From Plantago major (taxonomy: Eukaryota; Streptophyta; Magnoliopsida; Lamiales; Plantaginaceae), in the NCBI GenBank assembly GCA_026545765.1, contig CM048841.1, positions 70,616,217 to 70,680,216 of the forward strand: a stretch of 64,000 nucleotides of DNA, read 5' to 3'. Shown here one piece after another: positions 22,216-33,300 of this stretch. The position numbers and the translations under genes were made by a program. How positions within the stretch are numbered: position 1 is the first letter of the stretch; every line of letters begins with the position of its first letter. A model generated the notes under the pieces. That model had not been told where the DNA came from. It did not search any database and saw only the letters and a list, made by a program, of their open reading frames with translations.

Positions 22216-23270
22216 GATGCACAGTCAGCATAGTCCAATGCATACTGCTCCGTGCATGGAGAAGGGTAAATATACGAAATTATTTTCCAGAAGTTACAAT
22301 GAGAACACGTGCACGGATGAGAATGGGTCCCAGATATACAAGAGAAGGGATACAAAATGAAACTCTCGAAAAAAATGGCCAAGTGCTTGACAATAAGTTT
22401 AATCTAACTACGTTGAAATTTTTCGCTTTTATAATTTTCAGATAATTAATATCAACGTGTCTCCTGTTATTAATCTATTCCATTGTTACAAATTTGTCCA
22501 GCTATGTAATCTCATTTAATCGTCAATTGATGTTGAAGTATCGACACACATGAACATAGAATTCTGCAATCATGGAGTTTCTATGAAGTATTTGTTAAGT
22601 ATATATCCAAGGAGAGTGACCACATATGGCTTAGTTTTGTGGACAAGAACAATCCAGATGAAATCATGAGGCATGTTTATGGTCAGTATGTTTCTGCATT
22701 TGAAGCTATATGGAGCATATTTGAATTTCCCATACATCACAGGACTCCTGCAGTTGAGAGGCTATCATTCCACTTGGAGGGTTAGCAAAATGTGAACATT
22801 AAAGATGGTGAATACATGCCCGACTACTTGAGAAGCCATATGCAAAGCAATCAAAATTCTTACATTGGTTCGAACTGAACAAAGTCGATCCTGAAGCTCG
22901 AGCTTTTGTATCATGAATGGCCACACCAATATTGTTGGAATGATAGAGACAAGATTTGGTCTCGTAGAAAGACAAAAACACAAAGTGTTTGGCGTATACA
23001 TAATGTCATCATTATTAATGAGAACCAGTACTACATGAGACTCATGTTGAATTGTCTAAGAGGTGCGACTTGCTATGAGGATATCATAACGGTCAATGAT
23101 GTTATGTATGATTCATACAAGTCCGCATGTATTTCCCTAGGTCTCTTATTTGATGATAGGGAGTACGATAGTGGAATAATGGACGCAAGTTATTACGCTT
23201 CTTCCCCTCATCTATTAATAGAGCTTCTATCTCACATCATGTCAATTCCAAAGACGTTTGGTTGAAGAGA
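22136..23270 (+). pseudogene. Helitron helicase, decayed (copy 2)
   Basis: Plus-strand pieces in order: 22180-22360 matches the Helitron PCM..GKC.K.F block (PCMEKGKYTKLFSRSYNENT, then IYKRR). 22540-22680 resembles the INVEWCN...IKYLFKY block. 22690-22790 is the [20 protein letters not shown] block. 22906-23265 gives YHEWPHQYCWN, RGATCYEDI and LGLLFDDREYDSGI, ending LSHIMSIPKTFG. Stops and frame changes are frequent. From 22683 on, the sequence is a close copy of 14151 onward. A shared non-coding insertion follows to about 24117. The element is cut at 24120 by Gypsy-type sequence. Confidence 0.82.
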
Positions 23271-24117
23271 TGATAATTCATATCAGATGACCTATTGAAT
23301 ACCCAATACATGAGAAAAATAATCCAGGTACTAACAACAATGTTTCAATATCATTATTAGACATACTTAAACATATGTGGTTTATTACATTCATATTTTG
23401 TATTACAATATAGAGATTATTACTTTTTCATACCCTAGTATGAAGGGCGTTCTCAAAATTAACCCCCATAGACCGGAAATCACGAATTAGAAACAACTAA
23501 TGACAAACAATTACATTTTGGTCCATTTTTTGGTTGACCAAACACATTTTCCGAAATTCAATTTTGAAAACCAAACATGCATTAAATTTTAGGCTCCACC
23601 GGAGGTTCTGCTCCGCCTCCGCTGAAGCTCCGCCAAAAAGCCTTCAATTTTTTTAAAAAAATAATAATGTAAATGATATAAAGTCTAATTTTTGTTCTTT
23701 TACAAATGAAACTAACCAACTTGCTTTCAGATGAAACCAATTAAATTAACATTGAAACTAATATTTACCGTCGAAACTAACACACATGTCAATTATGATG
23801 TTGGTTTCAATTGAAACTAATGAACCTAACAACGTTAATGCTGAAACTAACACATTTGGTGCTAAAACTAACACCCGTGATACTCAAACTAAAACTGGTT
23901 ATCCTTAAACTAATGAAACTAACATTATTGGTGGAGGCCTGCTCCGCCAATGTCTGGTAGAGCTCCGCTAGAAAATATCCAATTTAATTTTTTCTTTAAA
24001 TAATAATTTAAAATGATATAGAGTTTAATTTTTTTTTTACTTAAGGCCTGTTTGGTTTAATCTTTTGGTGAGCACACAAATGGAATTTTGTGATTAGAGA
24101 CGCTAATAGAGTAGTAA
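22683..24117 (+). repeat. Second copy of the 1.4-kb Helitron segment (partner 14151-15594)
   Basis: This block is highly similar to 14151-15594, including the GAAACTAAC-rich insertion at the same place. The main differences are a short deletion near 24085 and scattered substitutions. After GAGTAGTAAAAA the two diverge: copy 1 continues as helicase, while copy 2 runs into Gypsy-type sequence. Confidence 0.9.
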
Positions 24118-24120
24118 AAA

Positions 24121-24715
24121 CTTAACTGAGTACACATGAGAATGAAAAGGCGCAAACAAGAGGGTTTGCACTTCCCGAAAGGATCACACATGCGCCGGTA
24201 TAATATTTTTTCATCGGCTTAAAGTTTCTCACCGGCTTTTTGGACTAAAGAGTTAAACAAACTTGCTATTTACAGGAAAAACGAACTTATGGGCTTTTAA
24301 ATCCACTATACCACCTCAGCTAAGTATCATGCAAAACATAAGCAGCAAGCAAATTTAACAATCACAATAGAAGCTTTCATAAATTGGAAGAACGACTCAC
24401 GAAAGACTCTAGAGGGTAAAAAAAAATGACCGTAAAAGAAAAATGACCAAAACATACATAAAGTAGAGGACGAAGACTCTAGAGACTCAGGTAATAGAGA
24501 AAATGCAGACAAGACACTAGAGAGCACATTTCCCCCTCCCCAAACCTAAACTCAAGCATGTCCTCAAGCGTAGAGTAAAAAAGAAAAGAAAATTGGATCA
24601 ACAGTGGCTTGCCTGCAGGTGTACCTTTACAGTCATGTACAAGACTCTTCCGTGTTTGCTAACGGGTACTCTGGAAGTTCTTAACTCTTCCGGTTGGTGC
24701 AGCTCTTGTTCTTCC
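24121..24715 (-). other. Gypsy-type 3' non-coding region with purine-rich tract
   Basis: No gene. Reading leftward from the protease there is about 170 bp of spacer, then CTTGAGGACATGCTTGAG and the purine-rich GGTTTGGGGAGGGGGAAA (about 24528-24545). Such strings are typical of the region before the 3' LTR of some Ty3/Gypsy elements. The LTR seen at 26549-27663 is not found after it. The remaining 400 bp ends at the Helitron junction. Confidence 0.5.
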
Positions 24716-25177
24716 TTATTGATAAGTATGTATATATAAGGGTCCAGTGTGTGCTCCTATGAATTTCCTGCTATCAACCTGCGAAACAGAATATAATGGA
24801 GCAGAATAGGCCTTCAGTTCGCGTGGCTCGCCTTGCACCTCAATTGTGCAGGTTCGGGCATGTAAATTCACCACCATGAGAGTTGAGCGGATGAAGGGTC
24901 TTCCTAGAAGTCGCATATCTCTTTCCAATTCTTTCCCCTTCACCCTCGGCGATTCCACTACCACAAAATATGTCATCACTGTTATACCATCCAGATTAAC
25001 CGGAACATCTTCCACGATCCCCATGCATCTGCTTCTAGTTCCACCAGCAAGAGTCATAAAGCATCTGCGCGGCTCCAATCCCTTTAAGCCTAAGTCTTCA
25101 TAGGTGTCAAAAGTCATCAAATTGCAACTAGCACCAGTGTCAACTATTCCCAGAAGCTGAACACCAATGCCTACCAA
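24716..25177 (-). pseudogene. Gypsy-type aspartic protease
   Basis: The retroelement protease cuts the Gag-Pol polyprotein. The catalytic motif is VDTGAS, the flap region is glycine-rich (AGGTRSRCMG), and LLGRPFI matches the C-terminal signature. The frame runs upstream of 25177 without an ATG, as expected for part of a polyprotein. Stops between 25227 and 25177 separate it from gag. No RT follows. Confidence 0.85.
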
Positions 25178-25226
25178 GAAATCAAACCGCTTGAGTCGCT
25201 TATACGATTTTCTGCCTTAGGAATTA

Positions 25227-26425
25227 TTATGGTGGGGGTTCGGTTTCTTGCTCTGCATTCGCCTCCTCTTCTGGAATCATGGAACTCGGTTCCTCGACTT
25301 CATCCCCTGTCGATTCAACAGAGGCTACATCTTCAGTCTGCTCGGCTGTCGGTACACGGGTCACTTGAACCGTTGCTGGAGTTCCCTCATCTGATGCAGG
25401 GTGCTCAACCTCGTTGGTACAGGTGGCAACAACAGACTTAACCTTCCTTGGTTCTTCAAAATTTATCTCAACCGCCAGGACTCTAATATTTTCTGGGGCT
25501 GCTGGGGGTCTACCTTTCTCCATAAGCTGCAATTTCCCAACCAAGTCACCCAATATCTGTTCCAGCCTTCTTTGCGATTGCTCGATACTGTCGAACCTCT
25601 GGTTATTTTTTTCCTGAATTTTTTGCGCCTCCAACCAGTACCTCTCAGACTTCTCCATATGGCTCCTGATTTCTTTTTCTAGCTCAGTAATACACGGCCC
25701 TGTAGTCTCTTCCACTGCTCTGGCTGCCACTCTCCTAGACTTATCTCTTGCTCCCTTAAGTTGCAATGTTGCTGCCAGCTTCTCCAAAACACTGTTCAAT
25801 TCATCAGCGGAGGCTTCCAGGAAGGAGTTTTTACAGCTCACATCGACCATATTTTGATATTCCCAATCCAGGCCTTCATAAAATCGGACACATAAGCTCA
25901 TATCGTCTATCCTGTGGTGAGGGCATTGGGCCAATAACTGCAAAAAACGGTCCCGAGCTTCATAGAAGGTCTCATCATGCATCTGCTGAAACTGCATTAT
26001 CTGGGCACGAAGTTCCTGTGTTCTCTCGGGAGGGTAAAATTTATTCACGAAGGCTTTATAGAGAGAATCCCAAGTAGGTAGAGAACCCAGTGGTTCAGAC
26101 GGTTCTAGCTTTATCCTGCAGGCACATTGGAAAAACCTTCTTCCTTATCTCTCCATCTCAAGCATTACTCCTCATTGTCAGCGGAATCCACGCAATCGAT
26201 TTCAAACTCCTTGAGGAACCTTATCACATCCTCGTTGGCCATTCCGTAGAACTTGGGTAGATTATGGAAGTGGTGAGCTTTGAGTTCCAAATTCCTCGCC
26301 TCATTAGACCGCACGATTGCTGCCCTTCCGGCCTTAACCTCACCGGGCTGCATGTAGGCTCCATAGGTTAACTGAGCCATTGAAATGTCCTTTCTGATCA
26401 ACCTGTTGTTAGAGCTACACAACAC
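25227..26425 (-). pseudogene. Gypsy-type gag
   Basis: 26425-26165 encodes the Gag N-terminal part with HFHNLPKFYG and NEDVIRFLKEFEIDC, the usual start of the retrotransposon Gag domain. After a frameshifted stretch (26165-26085), TWDSLYKAFVNKFYPPERT and FYEARDRFLQLLAQCPHH continue the domain, followed by VRFYEGL. The C-terminal part is coiled coil and then Pro/Glu-rich, and ends at 25227. No zinc knuckle was seen. Frame breaks make it non-functional. Confidence 0.85.
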
Positions 26426-26527
26426 AAAAACCTCAAAATATCCTTAGTTTCTGTTAGTGCACTAAACCTCAGGTAAGTTGGAAAACAAGTAAAGATTTGC
26501 AATCAAGCGCTACAGTAGGAATTGATT

Positions 26528-26544
26528 CCCCGATAGCGGCGCCA
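26528..26544 (-). other. Primer binding site of the Gypsy-type element
   Basis: TGGCGCCGCTATCGGGG on the minus strand, four bases inside the LTR, resembles the tRNA-Asp-type PBS (TGGCGCCGTTGCCGGGG) used by Athila-like elements. The tRNA match is from memory. Confidence 0.75.
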
Positions 26545-26548
26545 AATT

Positions 26549-27663
26549 TGATGTGCTCAAATTACTACTTAGAAAACAAGTAGAAAGCAGTTGTTGTAGA
26601 CAGACAATGCTAACCACATAATCGTTCGCTCAGGAACCAATTAAGCTACCAAACAATTGAAAGCAAATAGTCACTTGTGGAAACGACTCGATTTGTTTGG
26701 TTTTGATTACTTGTAATAACTAGAAAAGAGAAAATGCAGTGTAGTTTTTGTAACAATGAGATAGAGAGGACACAGTAGTTACAATCAAGCAATGCTAATT
26801 TGCTCTAGGGATACGTTCATATTTGTCACACGCTCGGTGTACAGAAAACCATCAATTCAACCTTTACCAACGCATTTGAAGATATTTGAACTAGATTAAT
26901 TTAGGGTCGTCAATCCACGATCCTTAACCAAACATTTTAGAAAATCTTTGAACGAGAGTATTGAATCGAAGGTTTTTTACGAAGATCTTTGAACGAGCCT
27001 AACCTATATGAACGATTTGAAACCCTAGATGCGAATATGCAAAGCTACCACACAACTACCATGTCCGGAGCGATTTAACTACTCATAATCGATAATTGCA
27101 CACAGAGATTCATGGCAATGATCATACGAAACATAGATGATAAACTCGCCTGCAATAACATACAATTCAATCGATAAGATAAAGAACGAATTGTAAAGAA
27201 GAAAGCAATGGAGAAATCAATACCAATAATCTTGATGATAAAAATCAATCAGTAACCAAGCTCCAAAGATGTCTCAATGTCAATGTCTGAATCCAAGAGC
27301 TTTTTTCTCCAAAACTAGGTTAAAAGAAGTATGAAAGAAAGGAATCAAAATTCTAATCTAATAAGGAGAAATGAATTCTGGGGGCCGACGCTCACCGCGG
27401 CGGGAAAATAGCCTCGCTGCGGCGAGTTTTCTTTATCGCAATAGATATCCGGCTAGTAAAATCTCACCGGGGCGAGCCTCTCAACAGCTCCAGCCTCTAG
27501 CCTCGTAAAATCTCTACAAGGGAAGGATACCTACATGGCGAGCCATGTTAATCAGCTTGCCCTTATTTTGGCTCAAAATCATCGATTCCTGCAAAACTAA
27601 AGACAAAGACTCACAAAGACTGCTAAAAAGGACCAAATGAGACGTTAGAATATTGTCTCATCA
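26549..27663 (-). repeat. 5' LTR of the Gypsy-type element
   Basis: 1115 bp, beginning TGATGAGACAATATT and ending GAGCACATCA on the element strand, so the ends TGATG...CATCA are inverted copies. The PBS follows. The interior is non-coding. Confidence 0.78.
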
Positions 27664-27978
27664 CTTCCTACACACTCTTCCACAAGAGACTTTTAATCTT
27701 GATACCGTACTCGGATCTCGATATATTTCGGATACAAATACCTTTTCCTTCTACAGTCCGAGATATTTCCTAACTCGTACTGTAGAAAGAAGGGGGGGGG
27801 GGGGGAGAGATATATTGAGTTTCTGAAGACATGGAAAATGGATTTTTAACATAGAAAAAAGGATTTTTTTTTTCCTTCATAGTTAACGATTCGGACACGC
27901 TCCTAAAATACACTTGTTCTTCTACTTATAGTTCCACAACTATCTTCTACTAAGATACTTGGAAACTAGGGGGACATA
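27664..27978 (+). other. 3' internal tail of a second LTR element, with PPT
   Basis: No coding sequence recognised. There is a run of 15 or so G near 27794. It ends in the purine-rich AACTAGGGGGACATA (27964-27978) just before an LTR start, so it is probably the last internal part of a plus-strand LTR element cut off by the Gypsy-type LTR to its left. Confidence 0.5.
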
Positions 27979-28323
27979 TGTTGATACGGATATATGTCCA
28001 ATCCGTTAAGGGCGCCATAGAGTGTGTCCTAGAGCGCATCAAGGCTAAAATAGCCAATTCAGTACTTGTCCGACCTTGGGTAGTCCGCCTTAAGGAAATC
28101 CTTCCGGGTCAACCAGTACACTCAGGTCAATACACCTTTTCAGCTAGTCCAACCTAGCTGGGGGCACGACCTCCGAACTCGACAAAGGATCACATATCCG
28201 ACATTGTCAGGATGCCAAACGGACCGGACGAGCTAAACTCGGACGCCACCTTAACAATAAGACCAAACGTATATTCTGGAACCTCAAAGATACTTCCGAG
28301 CAACTTGAGTCTCGGACCGTCAC
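27979..28323 (+). repeat. LTR of a second element, left part (split by Copia B)
   Basis: It starts TGTTGATACGGATATATG directly after a purine tract. Copia B is inserted at GTCAC (28319-28323), and the sequence resumes at 44233. Confidence 0.5.
28319..28323. repeat. Copia B target site duplication, left
   Basis: GTCAC, repeated at 44228-44232. Confidence 0.93.
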
Positions 28324-29948
28324 TGTTGGTCCAGATAACGGCAAAGTAAAAGACGGGGGGGGGGGTGAATGGTCATTTAAAACTTTTGTTGATAAACACA
28401 GTTTCTCAGATATCTGTGAAGATATCTGATACTTAATTTCAGAGAGCGGAAGACTTTTCTGTGATAAGTGCACGTGCTCAGCAAGATAACTGTAAGTACT
28501 TTGCAAGATAAGTAAAGCAAGTAATAAACTGCAGAAAGTAAATAACACAAGTCTTTTTATAGTGGTATCTGAAGGTGGCGTAATCCTTCAACTAATCCAC
28601 TTCGGCCTTTCTCAGACCTAGAATCCACTAAGACAGATAAATGAGATAACCTTACAGATATCTTCTCTTGATTCCTAAATATGCTAGGTTCCCAACGAAG
28701 TGTTCCCCCTGAGTTATTCCCCGGCTTTCACAGCCAATTACTTCCTGTACTCAGAAACCTTTTGAGCTGTTCCTTAGTTTCCCAAACTAAGTACTTCCTG
28801 TGCTCAATAACCTTGGAGTTATTCCTTAGTTTCCCAAACTAAGTACTTCACATACTCCACGTTTAAGGTGTTGGTTAAGGTAAATTGTCAGGTGAGCTTC
28901 TTTAATAACTTGTTCAGTTATTTAGATAGCTTTATGAATCAAGTATACTTAATACACTTTGCAATGTATGGTATCTTGTTCTCTACTGACCCAAGTCTAT
29001 GGTAAGTGTTCAAGAGAATGAAACTCAGATATGAAATCTTAGTTCAACTCTTTCACAAATAACAATGCTCGTTAAGGATCAGGACACTTAGAACTTTGGT
29101 GCTACTTAGAATCAAGAGCTTTGGTCGCAACAGAAAGCTTGAAGGTAAGTAGTATGCTTGAGAGAGTATTCAATATAAGTTCAGTGATCTAAGTTGTCCA
29201 GTGTGTGTTCTCAAGCAATCTAAGTGTTGATATTTATAGATGAATTTGAGTGCCGTTTGAATAGTATCCGTTAGGCTTAAATCAAATTCAAACTATTGAT
29301 ATCTGAGTATAATCTTATGTGAGTTTGTCTTCTTTTTAAGCCGCTTTTGTTTTATATTTTTTCGTCGCATTTCTTGCATTGTATTGTACTATACTTTGTC
29401 CTGTAGTGCCAACGGAACTATGCATTGTATCAGAGATCTTAATCTATCAGAGATTTCTGAAGCTTTGCATGTTCGATTATCACAACTCCAGATACCACTT
29501 GTTGAAACAACTTTGTTATAATATATTTCTTTTCAGAAACATATTTTATGTCCATGGTATCTGAGTGTAGATATCTGTGGGCGCTTTCCTCATCTCAGAA
29601 ACCTTTTATTCTCAGATATCTTTTGCAACAATTGTGTTTCGAAACACTTGTTTCTTCAAGATATCTGGACATAGGCATCTGAAAAACCTTTGTCTTCAGC
29701 AATCTTGTGCAGTCTTCAAATCTTCAAATCCGTTGAACTTTTCCTGCTGGATGCCTTCTTCTTGGTCTTCTTCAGAAAACAAAAATTACATTTCGAGACC
29801 TAACATCCTATACAAGATTTGCTAGACTATCATACTTAGTGAAATTCCTCTTTGACAGTGTTCAAGTGAACCAAGAGTACAAATCACCTCTCTGAGCTAA
29901 GATAAGTCATTAGGTTGCTGATCAAAATCTAAACAGATATTCCTAACA
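28324..29948 (-). repeat. 3' LTR of Copia B
   Basis: 1625 bp, TG...CA, preceded on the element strand by the PPT. TATA box at 29229-29239. It has a longer G run near its U5 end than the 5' LTR. Similar to 42623-44227 and 12522-14150. Confidence 0.94.
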
Positions 29949-29964
29949 AATTTCCCCCATTTTG
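29949..29964 (-). other. Polypurine tract, element B
   Basis: CAAAATGGGGGAAATT on the minus strand, directly before the 3' LTR. This is the plus-strand primer site for reverse transcription. Confidence 0.85.
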
Positions 29965-30335
29965 ATCAGTCAACGATGACTATCTGACCTATTACAAATC
30001 TGGATGAGGAAACAATCCACTACTTAATCGTTTCTTATGATTTTTTAATTCATATAATTAAGTGCAGAAAGTAAACATCAACCAAATCACAAGGTGTGAT
30101 CTTTGCTGACTAGTTATCTTTTATAGAAAATAATATCTGAGAGTAAGTTCATCAGATATGTTACAGAGAAAGTTTACAGATAACTTTAGTACATAATGCA
30201 ATTCAGCTCAGTCAGCAAGATACAAAAATACATAGTAAATTAGGACAACAGGAGTAACCAAGCTCCAAGTAGACATCCTAATGAACTAGTCTTCAAGTCT
30301 TCAACACTTCATGTCTTCAAAAACAGCTCCATGGA

Positions 30336-33300
30336 TCAATCTGCAAATTTCCTATCACCAAACCTTTTGATATCATCAGAGTAGTCATAGAGAAGGGTTC
30401 TGACAATCATCTTTGTGTCTCTGGCAAATCCACAGACATCCTTGTAGGTTTTGGTAGGATTTTTCTTGACAAAGTGCTTGACCGACAAATACTTTCCCCA
30501 CTTCCAGGCATGCCCGATTCTGATATCTGATAGCTTGAAGTACTCATAAATGATCTTCAGATATCTAATGTCACCCTTGTATTGATCTTCAATTAAGTAG
30601 AAGGACTCATAAGGTTCCACATCAAGTCTTGCTCTTGTGCCTGTTCCAGTAATGTTGGGAATTCTGTGCACATCATCTGGCTTTCCATAAGGACAAACAT
30701 CAGAGAGGTCCTTCTTCATGGTTTCTATTCTCTTGATTACTTCAAAATCCAACCAGGCTTTGATGTGGTTGGTGTTAATCAAGATTGGCTTGTCTTTTCT
30801 CCATTCCATGAGCTGTTTATGGATTGGTTCTGGAAATTTTGAGTTTACCAGTAGATACTTAAGTTCCAGAATCCAGTAGCCATTCTTCTGATTAATGCAC
30901 CTGTAGACAGAGGAGTCACTGTTGGTCTTCACATACTCAATCTTGGCTTCTTCAGGCCTGAGTGGTAGTTGAAGTTGTCTTTGTTCAGCTCTCAGTCTGT
31001 TCCTCCTTTGTCTTGAATTCTTTGGGGTATTGCTTGAAGAACCACCCTGGATAGACTTGGTATTTCCAGAAGGTGTTTTAGCTGCCAAAGTCTTTGCAGC
31101 TATGGGCTCAGTTAGGCTATCAATTTTCCTTTTTCTATGAAGAGGAGCTTCATCTTCATCAGTCTCTTCATTATCATCATCATCAAGATCAATTCTTGTG
31201 AGACTTTTGCAGCCTTCTTCATTGCCCAGGGATTTGATTTGGCCTTCTTCTTCTTCTTCAGAAGATTCATCAATCCCTCTTACTTGTCTTCTCCTTGGAG
31301 CCTTGGTACTCCTTGGAGGTTTCTGTGCTCTGGCCCTTGTTGTCATTCCTCTCTCAGGAAGTTGAGTGGTGGCCACTATCTCAGAGAGCACCGACCGAGG
31401 AGGGCTCATTTATTCTGAGAGGTAGTTGTTCAGATTTTCTTTTGTTTCCTCTTCCTCTTCCTCTTCCTCTCTGAGCATCTTGATATTCTTCACCCTTAGT
31501 CATTGTTGACTGACTAAGAATCACAAATGATTCTGAAAGAGAGTCAAAGTTGCCTTGCAGATAGTTGTAAGCAGTAACCAACTTTTCCAGATCAGCCTTG
31601 AGCTCTTGATTTTGTTTGATAAGACAAGTATCCTTATCAGTAAGCTCTGCCAGTGGGCCTTGAACAGCATCTATTTTTCCAGCAGCATAGCACGCCTCTT
31701 CGAAGGCTTTTGCAGCCAAGTTTTGGTCATCATCCCTAACCATGCCTAGATCTTTCTGAGAAATGACCAGACTGGTTGTTCTCTGAGTGACGAGCTCAGT
31801 GAATGTTTTCAATTCTGTAGGGACTGATGCAGTGGCGGCTTTATCTTTAGAATACAACTCCTTTTTCAATTTGGCCAGTACTTGATATCTGTTCAAGTAA
31901 TCATTGGAGTTGACATTTGGCAGTTTGCTGAATATTTCAGGAGCAATCAGCTTCCTTTTCAAATGAAAAACCGCTAAAAGTTCATTGCGGTGTTCTGCCA
32001 ATGTCTTTTCTTCTTCATCATCTGAGTTATCAGCCCAGTGATCTTCATCCTCTTGGACATTTTCATCAATGTTCTCTAGTCCAGCAACCATCTCAGAGAT
32101 GGGTTTCTTTCCTTTCAGTGAGGAGGATGGTACATCTTTTTGGAATGCAGCCTTTGCATCATGCTTTTCACTAGATACTTGGTCAGTATCTAATTCCTCA
32201 GCAATTGCCTGAACAACAAGCTGGAGTTCTTTCATTTCAGCATAAGCTTCCATTTCCTTGATTGTTTGATCTTCAATCTTTTGGAGCTTTGCTCTGGATT
32301 CAGCTATCTTTTCTTCCAGTTGAAGATGTAGCTGTTGTTCTTCTTCCAACAGTTGTTTGAGTTGAGCAACTCTGGCTTGTGCATCTGTTATTTTATGAGT
32401 TGTTCCTTGAGAGTGCTCAACTACTTGGTCAGTAGTATCTTTGTGTTGGGGAGTTGGATGAGTAGATTTCTGAGGAGATGGAGGAGAGGATTGTTGTGAT
32501 GTCCTCTCAGTATGCTTTTCAGCAGCTGAGGTAATGTTTCCTTGTGGAATCCCTCTCGTCCCTGGTGCAGGGGCATCATCATCATCCTTATCATCATCAT
32601 CCTTTTTGTGATGGTCAGAGGGAGGTTCATCAAAGTTATTCTCATCTATTTCTTCCTCCTCATCGTCTTCAGATACAAGATTAATCACTTCAGGAATAGT
32701 GATCTTCTGCCCATTAACCTCCTCTTGCTCAGAAGGAATAAATTGTAGAGTCTGGGGCAGGGCTGGCTTGAATGCCATCTGCAATCTTGTCTGACCATCA
32801 GCCTGATTGAAGGCTTGAATCAACTTGTGTGCCACTTCTCTGGAGAAATCCTTATGCAATAAAGTTGCAACTTGATACTGTTCCATGGGGAACATTGCAT
32901 GGATGTAGTTCTCCAAGTCAAGAGCTCGTGCTCGTCACGTAGGTTGATCTGTGATTCTCAATATTCAGATAGATCAGAGCACCTTAACCTCTGTCATTTC
33001 TTGAAGCATTGAATGTGCTTTGGCAGGGTATGAGCCTTGAAGAAGGGAAGTAGGTCTTGTTTCTCATCATCAGGGACCTTCGTGGCACTTGTTTGAGCCT
33101 GAAAGAAAGAGTTCTGAATTAGATTCAAAACTTGTGTAGATATCCGAGTAAGAGTGTAGTTAGGTTTTTGAGTTACCTGAATGAGTAAATCAGGCTCAGA
33201 GACTTGCACTACTGAGACAGGGGTTGCCTCAGATATCATGTTGTGAGGTGGAGACATGGAAGTCTGGTCCTCATCAACCTTTCTTTCTGCTAGAACCTGA

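Larger units (their letters stand above)
24121..27663 (-). mobile_element. Truncated Ty3/Gypsy-type element, gag and protease only
   Basis: A minus-strand element with a 5' LTR (26549-27663), PBS (26528-26544), gag (26425-25227) and aspartic protease (25177-24716). No RT, RNase H or integrase is present, and no second LTR is found in the window. It may be a gag-only non-autonomous type or a deletion product. Its left edge abuts Helitron 2 at 24120. Confidence 0.8.

Noticed and set aside
27794-27810. Long G run as a functional signal
   Set aside because: Homopolymer length is unreliable in assemblies, and similar G runs vary between LTR copies.
32542-32748. Ile/Leu-rich plus-strand frame resembling a membrane protein
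   Set aside because: It is the complement of the Asp/Glu-rich block of the accessory gene.
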